Origin: Deltaproteobacteria bacterium RIFCSPHIGHO2_02_FULL_40_28
GTDB lineage: Bacteria > UBA10199 > 2-12-FULL-40-28
Direction of reading: 5' to 3'
Length of the DNA: 64,000 bases
Assembly: GCA_001798135.1 (NCBI GenBank)
Contig: MGRJ01000020.1
Coordinates: 1-64,000, forward strand
Shown in pieces: positions 8,562 to 16,538 of this stretch. A program made the position numbers and the translations under genes. The notes under the pieces are model-generated. The model was not told where the DNA came from. It searched no databases and saw only the letters and a list, made by a program, of their open reading frames with translations. Each line of letters opens with the position of its first letter. The first letter of the stretch is position 1.

Positions 8562-10418
8562 ATGCGTAATTTTAAAACCCATTCTGGTTTCACCACTTTA
8601 GGTATTGTGATCGGCATCGCCATCATGGCTGCCATGGGAGCTGGTATTGCGGTGATGGTGGCTACTAACCAAGTAACCCGCAATCAACAACTTTATTCTG
8701 ATCAGGCTTTTTATACCACGCATGCAGGTTTTGAATATGCTTTGGGTCAAATTGATGAAGGAAGTTCTTCAACCAGTATGTCCCGCGATTTTAAAGGAGA
8801 TGCCATTACCATTACTCGTACGGGTGGAAAGGTTAATGTTTCTACAACCCGTGGCAATGCACAGGCTGATTACAGCATTACCGATCCTAATCCTCCAAGC
8901 GGGGCTACTTGTTTGGATGTTGATGTATCTGCAGCTGTTGATGGAAACTCTGGAGCTTCGTCTAATCAAAGGGTGGAAGGTATTGTGCTTTCACGTAATG
9001 CCAGTTGTTCCGATTCGTTAACCATTACCCAAATGATTGTTTCCTGGGTTCCTAATTTAAGTGAGAGGCTCAGAAGAATTTCTATTGACTCTGTTTTGCT
9101 TTATAATTCGTTAACAGGTTTGGGTTCGGGTTCCACCTTTGATATCACAGATAAAGTGATCAATGATTTTGCTGCTCATCCCCTCGATTATTTGTTTTGG
9201 AATACCTCGGTTACTTATCACAATTTTACAATTACCTTTGTGATGAGTGATGCTTCTACAAAAACTGTGAATGTTAATTTTTTAGCTTCAGACCAAGCTT
9301 CTTGTTTAACAGTTTCTACAACGGCTGCAGCCCTTGCTACTAATTTTAGAGATATAAATGGAATGACTCTTCAAAATACCTGTACAGAAGCCATTCGTAT
9401 GACGGGAATTACCACCACATGGACTCCATCCACTCCCGCACGTACCCTTCAAACTATCAGGGTGAACGGAAGCAATATTTATAATTCGAGTGTAGCGAGT
9501 GGAGTTGAAGCTACCGTTGATTTGGTTATTCCAGCTTCCACCACTTATACGGTGAATTATTTTAGATTTAGCGCCGAAATGTTGGGGAGAAATTACACTT
9601 TTCTTTGGGAGTTTGCTGATTCAACAACAACAAATACAACGCTTGATCTTTTTTCTTCCAACCAGGGAAGTTGTTTTACTCTCAATAAATCTGCTGCTGT
9701 TGTGGGAGGCACGTCTAATCGTGAAATCCAAGGCATGACGATTCAAAATGCCTGTTCAGCCGATATGGGTTTAACAGGTCTTACTGTTTCTTGGACGGGT
9801 GAAGCTGGACGTAGAACCCGGGTTATTCGTATTAATGCAGTTACTCGTTTTAATGGCAGTAGTTCAAGTGGAACCCTTTCAGATTTTGGAACTAATGATG
9901 TTTATTTGCAAGATGGAAGCGCAGCCCAGGCCATTAACTATATTCGTTTTAATAATGCAGTAACATTGGGCCTCACTTTCAATCTTGTTTTTTCATTTAT
10001 TGATGGTACCACCTACAGTGATTCGGTAACCATTAATGCCATGTCGAATAGTTTTTCTTATTCGACAACAGCTGCCCAAATTGGAGGCACAGGAGATGTT
10101 GATTTGCTTGGAGTTACCATTTCCAATACAGGATCTAGTTCTATTACAGTTTCTACCATGGTTGTTACTTGGACAGGCGGCGGTTCTAGGAGAGTTCGAA
10201 ATATTTCCATTAATGGAACTGTTGTGTGGTCGGGTAATTCTACATCAGGAGCTACACTTAATATTACAGATACAGCCATAAGTGCTGCTCAAACTTTTGA
10301 TATAAATTACATACGCTTTAATGGAGATATGAGTACGCGCTCATTTACTCTCAGATTTAACTTTACGGACGGATCTTCTGTAACTACCGCAAGCTTTACC
10401 CCCCCGGACGCCCCGTAG
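8562..10418 (+). CDS. Tip-type minor pilin (GspK/PilX position) with four tandem beta-rich domains
   Basis: Protein of 618 residues. It starts with a prepilin signal whose mature helix is FTTLGIVIGIAIMAAMGAGIAVM. Position 5 is Gly instead of Glu, as is usual for GspK-type subunits that cap the filament. QLYSDQAFYTTHAGFEYAL is the PilX/GspK-like segment. From about residue 115 to the end there are four copies of a 123-131-residue domain, starting near residues 117, 248, 371 and 498. They share a GxTxxN-x-C block, a TVSWT strand, a RxIxING strand and NYIRFN...FxLxFxFxDG. Copies 1-3 each have two Cys at matching places; copy 4 has lost both. The domain is not one I can name; an Ig-like adhesin fold is a guess. 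The ATG at 8562 is preferred over TTG at 8559. Confidence 0.8.
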   Translation: MRNFKTHSGFTTLGIVIGIAIMAAMGAGIAVMVATNQVTRNQQLYSDQAFYTTHAGFEYALGQIDEGSSSTSMSRDFKGDAITITRTGGKVNVSTTRGNAQADYSITDPNPPSGATCLDVDVSAAVDGNSGASSNQRVEGIVLSRNASCSDSLTITQMIVSWVPNLSERLRRISIDSVLLYNSLTGLGSGSTFDITDKVINDFAAHPLDYLFWNTSVTYHNFTITFVMSDASTKTVNVNFLASDQASCLTVSTTAAALATNFRDINGMTLQNTCTEAIRMTGITTTWTPSTPARTLQTIRVNGSNIYNSSVASGVEATVDLVIPASTTYTVNYFRFSAEMLGRNYTFLWEFADSTTTNTTLDLFSSNQGSCFTLNKSAAVVGGTSNREIQGMTIQNACSADMGLTGLTVSWTGEAGRRTRVIRINAVTRFNGSSSSGTLSDFGTNDVYLQDGSAAQAINYIRFNNAVTLGLTFNLVFSFIDGTTYSDSVTINAMSNSFSYSTTAAQIGGTGDVDLLGVTISNTGSSSITVSTMVVTWTGGGSRRVRNISINGTVVWSGNSTSGATLNITDTAISAAQTFDINYIRFNGDMSTRSFTLRFNFTDGSSVTTASFTPPDAP

Positions 10419-10422
10419 TATT

Positions 10423-11070
10423 CTACATTTCCCATTCCAGGATTGTGTTTTTCTTAATACTCCCATCACCTGAAATAATCTTTTTTGATGATTGGTTTAC
10501 GTTTGCTTTGCCGCTGATTGATGAGTTGTAATTATCTCCTAGGTCATAGGGGCCACCACCAGTAAAAAACCATTCAGCGCAATTTGTTTTTCCTAAAACA
10601 TTTGGAATGAAACTACATTTTCCTTGATTAGAATAGGTGAAACTAAGAACGGTAAGATAGGCATATACGATAGTACGTGATGCAGCTGTATTTGAGTTTG
10701 TAAGACTGGTAGAATAAGTTTTTCCATTATTCCATTCACTAACAAATTTACCATACTGAGTCGGAAAAAAATTGATCAAGGTTGCTCCAGATACCACTTG
10801 GGTTCCCAAATCAAGCCAGGCATCATTCATGTTGGAGTGATAACAGCCAATGGAATATACCATTCGAATAGGTAACTCACTACAGCCTTCTGGTTTAAGT
10901 TCATTGGTTAAATCTTGATTTGTAATGTCATCATCCATGCTTACAAAATAAGTAATTTCATCACCACCTCGAGTAAAATAGGTATTTCCATGTGAAAAAA
11001 TCCAGCATATTTTTGTGTAACCTGCTGAAATCGTTGGTGTGCAAATTGAAAAACAAAATAAGGTAGGCAA
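10423..11070 (-). CDS. Uncharacterised protein, possibly a 5'-truncated caspase-fold-like gene
   Basis: A 215-codon frame with no shadowing gene, convergent with the tip pilin (4 bp between stops). No ATG starts it: the frame opens at TTG 11070, with a stop a few codons upstream, and the first internal Met is at residue 70. This suggests a lost 5' end. WIFSHGN (His27) followed 49 residues later by MVYSIGCYHSNMNDAWLDLGTQVVSGA (Cys76) resembles the His/Cys dyad layout of caspase-fold proteins, in which a strand ends in HG and the next in C. The C-terminal part is Asn/Ser-rich with two more Cys. I cannot assign a family; the fold idea is an inference from spacing. It interrupts the pilus locus in the opposite orientation. 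Confidence 0.4.
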   Translation of the reverse strand: MPTLFCFSICTPTISAGYTKICWIFSHGNTYFTRGGDEITYFVSMDDDITNQDLTNELKPEGCSELPIRMVYSIGCYHSNMNDAWLDLGTQVVSGATLINFFPTQYGKFVSEWNNGKTYSTSLTNSNTAASRTIVYAYLTVLSFTYSNQGKCSFIPNVLGKTNCAEWFFTGGGPYDLGDNYNSSISGKANVNQSSKKIISGDGSIKKNTILEWEM

Positions 11071-11148
11071 ATCAAGGTGTTTATCAAAATTTTATGTCAC
11101 TAATTGTGCCATTCCCCTTACAAATTTCTATCCATTCCAAAATGATTT

Positions 11149-11157
11149 TGTTATAAT
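11149..11157 (+). promoter_or_regulatory. Extended -10 promoter for the TPR-pilMNOPQ operon
   Basis: TGTTATAAT is a perfect extended -10 element 30 bp before the ATG at 11188. No good -35 box is seen, which is usual for extended -10 promoters. Seven tightly packed genes follow. Confidence 0.5.
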
Positions 11158-11187
11158 TTTGGCGCTTGTTCTACCCAACAAATTAAA

Positions 11188-11928
11188 ATGGCTTTTTTTT
11201 TAAAAAAAAATAAAAATACTTTGCAGGAAAAGACTTCTGAAGAAACACAGGGTATTTTTATTGAGGAAGAAAAAAAATCTTCCAAGCCTTTAAATCAACG
11301 TATTTATCTTTTGCTTGGGATTTTGATTTGTTTGGTAGCCTTTAGTTTTGTGATGCGTTTTTTTGCGGGGCCTATTGGTGAACAAGGGCCTTCCTTGGAT
11401 GAATTGATGCCTGCTTCTCGTGAAAAAATTCGCCAAATGATCCAAAGCTCTAAAAATAATAAAAAAGTGGTTGATCTGGAAATGGCAAACCAACTTTTTA
11501 CATCAGGTCAATATGATGAAGCGTTGGCTTTGTATCGTCAAGTGGTAGCAAACGATCCCAATAATTGGCAGGCTTATAACAGCCTGGGTCTTGTTTATTT
11601 AAAAAAGGAACTTTTTGATAATGCCGAAGACTATTTTAAAAAGGCCTTAGAGCTTAATACCGAATGTGCCCCCTGTAGTAATAATATGGGTTACTTAATG
11701 ACCTTAAAAAACAAAAATGATGAAGCTCAAATTTATTTAAATAAAGCCACCTTGCTTAATGATAAATATGCCGATCCTTATTTTAATTTGGGAGTGCTCT
11801 TTGAAAAGAAAAAAGAAATTCAATTGGCTGTGGATGCTTATAAAAAATTTATCGAATTAGCTATCGAGGCAAAACCTGAATTTAAAAACCAAGTAGAAGC
11901 TAGAATTAAAGAGCTTACAGGACTTTAA
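11188..11928 (+). CDS. Membrane-anchored TPR protein of the pilus operon
   Basis: Protein of 246 residues. A charged N-terminal stretch is followed by one membrane helix (about 39-58, IYLLLGILICLVAFSFVMRF), then about 35 linker residues and three or four tetratricopeptide repeats from about 95 to 215 (ALYRQVVANDPNNWQAYNSLGLVYLKKELFDNAEDYFKKALEL is cut here only by helix turns). The layout resembles PilF/PilW or TPR scaffolds that help secretin assembly, but it has no lipobox, so it would be anchored in the inner membrane. It overlaps pilM by one base, so it belongs to the same transcript. A CAPC pair in the repeats is unusual. Confidence 0.75.
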   Translation: MAFFLKKNKNTLQEKTSEETQGIFIEEEKKSSKPLNQRIYLLLGILICLVAFSFVMRFFAGPIGEQGPSLDELMPASREKIRQMIQSSKNNKKVVDLEMANQLFTSGQYDEALALYRQVVANDPNNWQAYNSLGLVYLKKELFDNAEDYFKKALELNTECAPCSNNMGYLMTLKNKNDEAQIYLNKATLLNDKYADPYFNLGVLFEKKKEIQLAVDAYKKFIELAIEAKPEFKNQVEARIKELTGL

Positions 11929-12926
11929 TGCTTGTAAAAAACACTCTCAGTATTGGTTTTGATGTAGGAAACACTGGTCTTAAAATGGTTTGCTTAAAAA
12001 ATATGGGCAATGGGTATCGATTGATGGCGCATGCAGAATTAGATACAACCAACATTTCTCATATGGCCAAACTGATTAAAAAGAAACCCTTGAAGGGGGC
12101 CATTTTAAGAGCAAACATTGAAGATCCTTCTATTAAAATCAGAAAAGTAACAATTCCAAAAGTTCCACCTGAAGAAAAAAACGAAGTTGTAAAATGGGCA
12201 GCTAAAGATTTTTTAGGAGGGCCTGTTGATGAGTTTGTGATCAAATCGCTCCCTTTTTTGGATACAGGAGTAGGTGATGAAGATCACATTGTTTATGCAG
12301 CCTTAAAATCAGCTGTGGCAAAGCAAACAGAGAGATTAAAAGAAATGGGTTTTTACCCTTTGAGTGTTATCGAACCCACAACTGTTGCCCTGGCTCATGC
12401 AGCACAGTTTGTGAGAGGCAAACAATGGGAAGAACGCACAGCCCTTATTGCCTTGGGTAAGCTTGATTGTTTTTTTCTTATTTTGGATGAAAAAGGGCTT
12501 TTATTTTCGAGGCCCCTAGGCGGGGTTTCGGGAGATGCTTTAACCAAACAAATAGCCAGAAACCTTGGCATCAGTGAAAACGAGGCAGAAATTCTCAAAA
12601 AAGATTCAAGTACCTGGTCCGGGGAAGTAGAGAAAAAAATTCAAAATACCTTCCAACATTTTTTTACACGTCTTGAAATGGAAATTGAAAGGTCTATGGA
12701 AATTTATTTCAACTTATATGCAGGGCTACCAGTGCAATCTCTTTTAATGACAGGGGGAGCATCCAAAATGGATGGCCTGATTGATTATTTAAAAGAAAAT
12801 ATTAAAATGAGTGTCAATTTGTTTGACCCTTTCAAACTCCTTGATTTAGGAATTTTTTCTAAGGATCCGACATTTGAAGAAAAACGGTATTCTTTAGCAA
12901 CGGCCTTAGGGCTTGCCTTGGATTAA
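11928..12926 (+). CDS. pilM: Type IV pilus assembly protein PilM
   Basis: Actin-like cytoplasmic protein of 332 residues. The phosphate-1 loop is IGFDVGNTGLKMV at about 9-21. The middle block FYPLSVIEPTTVALAHA is the PilM/SHS2 region. An Asp-containing block (ALIALGKLDCFFLIL) and a second phosphate loop (LLMTGGASKMDGLIDYL) complete the nucleotide pocket. PilM binds the N-terminal tail of PilN on the cytoplasmic side and links the ATPase to the alignment complex. The stop of the TPR gene and this ATG overlap by one base, and pilN starts immediately after. Confidence 0.88.
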   Translation: MLVKNTLSIGFDVGNTGLKMVCLKNMGNGYRLMAHAELDTTNISHMAKLIKKKPLKGAILRANIEDPSIKIRKVTIPKVPPEEKNEVVKWAAKDFLGGPVDEFVIKSLPFLDTGVGDEDHIVYAALKSAVAKQTERLKEMGFYPLSVIEPTTVALAHAAQFVRGKQWEERTALIALGKLDCFFLILDEKGLLFSRPLGGVSGDALTKQIARNLGISENEAEILKKDSSTWSGEVEKKIQNTFQHFFTRLEMEIERSMEIYFNLYAGLPVQSLLMTGGASKMDGLIDYLKENIKMSVNLFDPFKLLDLGIFSKDPTFEEKRYSLATALGLALD

Positions 12927-13439
12927 ATGATGGCACATATTAATTTTTTAGAAAAAAAACAAAATTTCAAGATTTCTTTAAATCTTTTAACGGTAAGCTG
13001 CGCCCTTGTTTTCTTGTTGTTTTTATTTATAGTGATTTCTGCCTGGCAAAAACAATCCTATGGTAAACTTGAAGAGCAAATGAATGCTCTTAATATTGAA
13101 GTAGCACAACTTGCCCAGGCCAATACAAATAGTGAGGTTAAAATAGCAACAGAGTGGAAAAATGTAGAAGGCAGACAAGACTGGAGTAAAATATTAACAG
13201 AAATTACACTCTTGCGTCCCGAACTTATTAGTTTAAATACAATTGAGGGGCATGTAACTCCCAGAGAGGTTATTTTAAAAGGCATGGGTACAAATCCTGA
13301 GGTTGTTAATCTTTTTCAAAAAAAGCTTAAATCCTCTGCTGTATTTTTAGATGCTGTTTTGGTTTCTTCGGAGCAAGAAAGTAGTGGGGACAAACAAAGA
13401 TATCAATTTGAAATTCGTTGCCAATTGGGGGCTTCATGA
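12927..13439 (+). CDS. pilN: Type IV pilus assembly protein PilN
   Basis: Bitopic protein of 170 residues. The cytoplasmic N-terminus contains INFLEKKQ, the counterpart of the conserved INLLP motif that docks on PilM. One membrane helix (about 17-38) precedes a coiled-coil stretch (SYGKLEEQMNALNIEVAQLAQ) and a ferredoxin-like periplasmic domain. The gene directly abuts pilM and overlaps pilO by 4 bp (ATGA). Confidence 0.85.
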   Translation: MMAHINFLEKKQNFKISLNLLTVSCALVFLLFLFIVISAWQKQSYGKLEEQMNALNIEVAQLAQANTNSEVKIATEWKNVEGRQDWSKILTEITLLRPELISLNTIEGHVTPREVILKGMGTNPEVVNLFQKKLKSSAVFLDAVLVSSEQESSGDKQRYQFEIRCQLGAS

Positions 13440-13975
13440 AAATTTTGGCTCAATTGGAATCCTGCAAGCGGCCCCTGGCCAAAAGGGAGCAGCTGATTTT
13501 TTTTGGGGCTTTTTTGCTTTTGTCTTTGTTTTATTTGCGTTCTTGCTATCTTCCCTATCATCATGAATTAAGTGAGGCTACTGAGAGAGTAGAGAGATTA
13601 AAAAGCGAAAAAGATCGTATTGCAGGAAACCCAGTTTCAAACTCTAATGCTCTCAACCCCGGGCTGGCTTCTCTTGTTTTAGGAAATGGCATGGATTTAC
13701 AAAATGCATTAGAACAAATGACTCAACCCATGAACTTAAAAGGTACCACCATTACTTCTAATCGTTTTTCTGAATTAAAACAGGAAGGTGAACTTTTATG
13801 GTATGAAGTAGACATGGAAGCTTCCGGCCCCTTTGCTCATGTAAAAAATTACATTTCTTTTTTAGAAAAGTTAACAGCCCCGTTTGTTATTTCTGAGTTT
13901 ACCATGAGTGAAAACACAAACCATTATGGGCATGTTAATCTCACCATGAAGGGAAAATTTTATGCAAAAAAATAA
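13436..13975 (+). CDS. pilO: Type IV pilus assembly protein PilO
   Basis: Protein of 179 residues with a short cytoplasmic tail, a membrane helix (about 20-38, LIFFGAFLLLSLFYLRSC), a coiled coil (ELSEATERVERLKSEKDRI) and a periplasmic PilO domain (YEVDMEASGPFAHVKNYISFLEKL). It normally dimerises with PilN. The ATG at 13436 sits in an ATGA overlap with the pilN stop. An upstream in-frame ATG at 13418 lies inside pilN and is less likely. Confidence 0.85.
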   Translation: MKILAQLESCKRPLAKREQLIFFGAFLLLSLFYLRSCYLPYHHELSEATERVERLKSEKDRIAGNPVSNSNALNPGLASLVLGNGMDLQNALEQMTQPMNLKGTTITSNRFSELKQEGELLWYEVDMEASGPFAHVKNYISFLEKLTAPFVISEFTMSENTNHYGHVNLTMKGKFYAKK

Positions 13976-14303
13976 ATTTTTGATTTTTTTGATTTTCCTT
14001 CTTATGCCTTTTTTAGCACAAGCTTCCGGGGTTTCTGGACTTAATATTGAAGATTTTTTAAAAGAAAAAGAAGAACCCATCACCTGGGAAACCAATCCAT
14101 TTGTACAACAAGTAAATCAAGTGGATGTTCACGAGCTTAAACTAACAGCAGTTGTTGTAGGCCCCGGGGTTGAGGCAGCTCTTATTAATGGTGAAATTAT
14201 CAGAAAAGGTGAAAACATTGGAGTAGCCAAAGTGTTGGAAGTTTCACGTAAATGGGTGATGTTACAAAGTGATAGTGGAGTGTTTCGATTGGAGCTTAAA
14301 TGA
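13962..14303 (+). CDS. pilP: PilP-like periplasmic protein
   Basis: A protein of 113 residues with a signal-peptide-like start (MQKNKFLIFLIFLLMPFLAQASG, cut near residue 22; no lipobox Cys). A short linker leads to a compact domain, LKLTAVVVGPGVEAALINGEIIRKGENIGVAKVLEVSRKWVML, that matches the HR domain of PilP/GspC proteins, which contact the secretin. Classical PilP is a lipoprotein and is longer, so this is a reduced form. It overlaps both neighbours (14 bp with pilO, 4 bp with the secretin). Confidence 0.78.
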   Translation: MQKNKFLIFLIFLLMPFLAQASGVSGLNIEDFLKEKEEPITWETNPFVQQVNQVDVHELKLTAVVVGPGVEAALINGEIIRKGENIGVAKVLEVSRKWVMLQSDSGVFRLELK

Positions 14304-15727
14304 GATTTTTTTCAAAAATTTTATTTCTTCTTCTTTTCTTGATGAACGGGCTTTTTTTAATGAATGGATCTGTTTTTGCAGGAAATAGTTATTCTGTTGA
14401 AATTCGTGGAGCCGATCTTAACGATGTTATTCGCATGTTAGCCCGGCTTGATAGCAAAAACGTGGTACTTCCTGCAAAGCTAGAGGGAGTAGTAACAGCC
14501 AGTTTTGAATCGGTGTCTCTTTCAGAAGCGTTGGATGCAATTTTAAAAACCCATGGTTTGGGATCGGTAGCCACAGGTAATATTATTCACATTGCAACCA
14601 TCCAGGATTTAGAAGCCGAAGGGCATGATCTCATTACTCATACTTTTCAATTAAAATATGCCAAATCTGAGCTGATAGGCACGCAAGTGGAGGCTCTTCT
14701 TTCAGAGCGTGGTTCTTCCATGGTAGATAAACGCACAAATTCAGTTACAGTGCGAGATACCAACGTTAAACTGGCTGATATTACAAAATTTTTGGACAGT
14801 ATTGATACAAAAGACAGCCAGGTTTTAATTGAAGCCAAAGTGATAGAGGCATCAAATGATTTTATTCGTAATGTGGGATTGCAATGGGGAGTTACAGATA
14901 CAACGGGCAAGGTAAAAATAGCAGGCCCTAGTGATGTAGGCACTGGTGATACTGGGCGTAATTTCATGTTTAATTCTGCAGCCAAGGGGCTTGCAGGAAT
15001 TGCCCCAGTAAGCGGTATTGCCCTGGCCCTGGGAAGTTTTGCAAGTACACTCACAGATGTTCAATTAACGGCTGCTGAAGAAAGGGGGGATTTAACTATT
15101 TTATCGCGTCCTGCCATTATTACCGTTAATAACCAACCTGCTAAAATTCACAGTGGAGTCACTTTTTATATTAAAACTTCTGGGGATGTAAGCATTGGAT
15201 CTAGCTCTTCATCAACAACGGCTTCAACGTCCGGTAGTTCAAACCTGCAAGAAATCACGGCAGGCATTACCATGATAGTTACTCCGCAGATTACAAGTGA
15301 TCATAAAATTATTCTTTCAATTGATGTAACAGAATCCCAGGCAGATTTTAGTGCTACTGTAGATGGCATTCCCTCTATTATCGATAACACAGCCAATACA
15401 ACGGTAGTTTTAAATAATGGTGAAACCACTGTGATTGGTGGTTTATTTCAAGTTAAAAAAACAGTGAGTAAAAGAGGCGTGCCTGTTTTAAATCGTGTTC
15501 CTCTTTTTGGTGCTCTTTTTAGGCAAACTTCCAAAGCCAGATCTAAAAAAGAACTGATTATTTTTATTAAACCTTCTATTGTAGAACAGACTCTTGCTCA
15601 GCTTCCACGGTATCCGGAAGATGAACAACTTTTGAAGGATACAAAGAAAAAAGATAAAAAGAAAACCAAGGAAACAAAAGACATTGGAGATTTAACAAAA
15701 GATGAAATATCAGAGATGAAACCATGA
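14300..15727 (+). CDS. pilQ: Type IV pilus secretin PilQ/GspD family
   Basis: Outer-membrane secretin of 475 residues with a signal peptide to about residue 31 (MNGLFLMNGSVFAG). An STN-like N0 domain (YSVEIRGADLNDVIRMLARL) is followed by an N1/KH-type domain (LKYAKSELIGTQVEALLSERG with TNSVTVRDT) and the secretin core. The core has EAKVIEASNDFIRNVGLQWG, a gate region, ILSRPAIITVNNQPAKIHSG, the Ser/Thr-rich loop SSSSSTTASTSGSS and the end motif VPVLNRVPLFGALFR. It lacks the AMIN domains of large PilQ proteins. A Lys-rich tail (KDTKKKDKKKTKETKD) follows. It overlaps pilP and the response regulator by 4 bp each. Confidence 0.92.
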   Translation: MRFFSKILFLLLFLMNGLFLMNGSVFAGNSYSVEIRGADLNDVIRMLARLDSKNVVLPAKLEGVVTASFESVSLSEALDAILKTHGLGSVATGNIIHIATIQDLEAEGHDLITHTFQLKYAKSELIGTQVEALLSERGSSMVDKRTNSVTVRDTNVKLADITKFLDSIDTKDSQVLIEAKVIEASNDFIRNVGLQWGVTDTTGKVKIAGPSDVGTGDTGRNFMFNSAAKGLAGIAPVSGIALALGSFASTLTDVQLTAAEERGDLTILSRPAIITVNNQPAKIHSGVTFYIKTSGDVSIGSSSSSTTASTSGSSNLQEITAGITMIVTPQITSDHKIILSIDVTESQADFSATVDGIPSIIDNTANTTVVLNNGETTVIGGLFQVKKTVSKRGVPVLNRVPLFGALFRQTSKARSKKELIIFIKPSIVEQTLAQLPRYPEDEQLLKDTKKKDKKKTKETKDIGDLTKDEISEMKP

Positions 15728-16092
15728 GTGAAAAGAAAAAAATTTTAATTGTGGATGATGAAGAAGATCTTTCCATGATTATGACAGGCGTTTTAGAACA
15801 CGCGGGTTTTGAAGTGCTTACTGCTGTTAATGGGCAACTTGGTTTGCAAATGGCTCAAGAACATGCGCCCGATCTCATTTTTTTAGATGTGATGATGCCG
15901 GTGATGGATGGTTATCAAATGTGCCGGTTTTTGAAATTTGATGAAGAATTAAAACACATTCCCATTGTGATTGTAACAGCAAGGCAGGGGGCCGAAGATA
16001 AAAAAACAGCTTTAAATGTTGGAGCTGATGACGTGATTGTTAAACCCTTTGATCCTCCCGATTTAGTGGCCATGGCTAAGAAATTTCTGTAG
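15724..16092 (+). CDS. Single-domain response regulator (CheY-like)
   Basis: A receiver domain of 122 residues with no output domain. The acidic pair is Asp11/Asp12, the phospho-acceptor is Asp55 in LIFLDVMMPVMDG, and the switch Thr and Lys are in VTARQ and VKPFD. The 4-bp overlap with the secretin gene puts it in the pilus operon, so control of pilus function or of a histidine kinase relay is likely. No kinase is in the window. The stop codon TAG is part of a GTAGGGGCG palindrome. Confidence 0.88.
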   Translation: MSEKKKILIVDDEEDLSMIMTGVLEHAGFEVLTAVNGQLGLQMAQEHAPDLIFLDVMMPVMDGYQMCRFLKFDEELKHIPIVIVTARQGAEDKKTALNVGADDVIVKPFDPPDLVAMAKKFL

Positions 16093-16113
16093 GGGCGCTG
16101 CTCGCCGCGCCCT
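16089..16113. repeat. GTAGGGGCG-type palindrome at the end of the response regulator gene
   Basis: AGGGGCGC and GCGCCCT-type arms pair around TGCTCGCC. The repeat begins inside the last codons of the regulator gene and lies between convergent genes. A related unit occurs inside the ROK kinase gene at 59980-60020. There is no T-run, so it is not a classical terminator. Confidence 0.55.
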
Positions 16114-16116
16114 GAT

Positions 16117-16395
16117 TTACGAATGTATTTTTACATCTCCGTTTACAATTAATTGGCAGCCAAGGCGCTCGTTATCTCCAACGGAGGTTAGGGTTTCAAA
16201 TAAATCTTCTTCTTCCTGAGTTTTAGGATTTAAATTTTGCATTCCATGTTCGATCAATACACGGCAGGTTCCGCAACTCCCCATGCGGCAGCCAAAAGGA
16301 AGGGAGGCTCCCACTTGTTCAACAATGTCTTGGATACGCGTGCCTTTGGTTACTTCCACAACAATGTTATCGGTTACAAAGGTAACTTTTGGCAT
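16117..16395 (-). CDS. 2Fe-2S ferredoxin
   Basis: Protein of 92 residues with the plant/adrenodoxin-type 2Fe-2S motif. Cys36, Cys41 and Cys44 lie in FGCRMGSCGTCRV, and the fourth ligand is Cys80 in RLGCQL. It carries electrons in the cytoplasm; the partner is not visible from context. It stands alone and converges on the response regulator gene. A possible promoter (TTGACT, then TTATAA) lies upstream, with an AGG a few bases before the ATG. Confidence 0.88.
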   Translation of the reverse strand: MPKVTFVTDNIVVEVTKGTRIQDIVEQVGASLPFGCRMGSCGTCRVLIEHGMQNLNPKTQEEEDLFETLTSVGDNERLGCQLIVNGDVKIHS

Positions 16396-16462
16396 GATAA
16401 GCCTGTTTATAAATCAGGATTAGAGTTGAGAGTCAAGATATAGTCAATTTAGTTTTAATTGA

Positions 16463-16511
16463 GATGTCATCCTGAGGAACCCTGAGAGAAATCGAAGGGT
16501 GACGAAGGATC
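16463..16511. repeat. TGTCATCCTGAGG-type palindromic repeat
   Basis: The outer ends ATCCT and AGGAT pair. The inner CCCTGAGAGAAATCGAAGGG closely resembles the inner hairpin (CCCTGAGCAAAGTCGAAGGG) of the cores at 8467-8533 and 43420-43484. It fills the gap downstream of an unknown gene. Confidence 0.6.
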
Positions 16512-16538
16512 TAATTTTCAAACGCGATCTAATCCAAT

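Noticed and set aside
14647-15054. 135-codon open frame on the minus strand within the secretin gene
   Set aside because: It mirrors a strongly supported secretin coding frame and has no motif or start signal.
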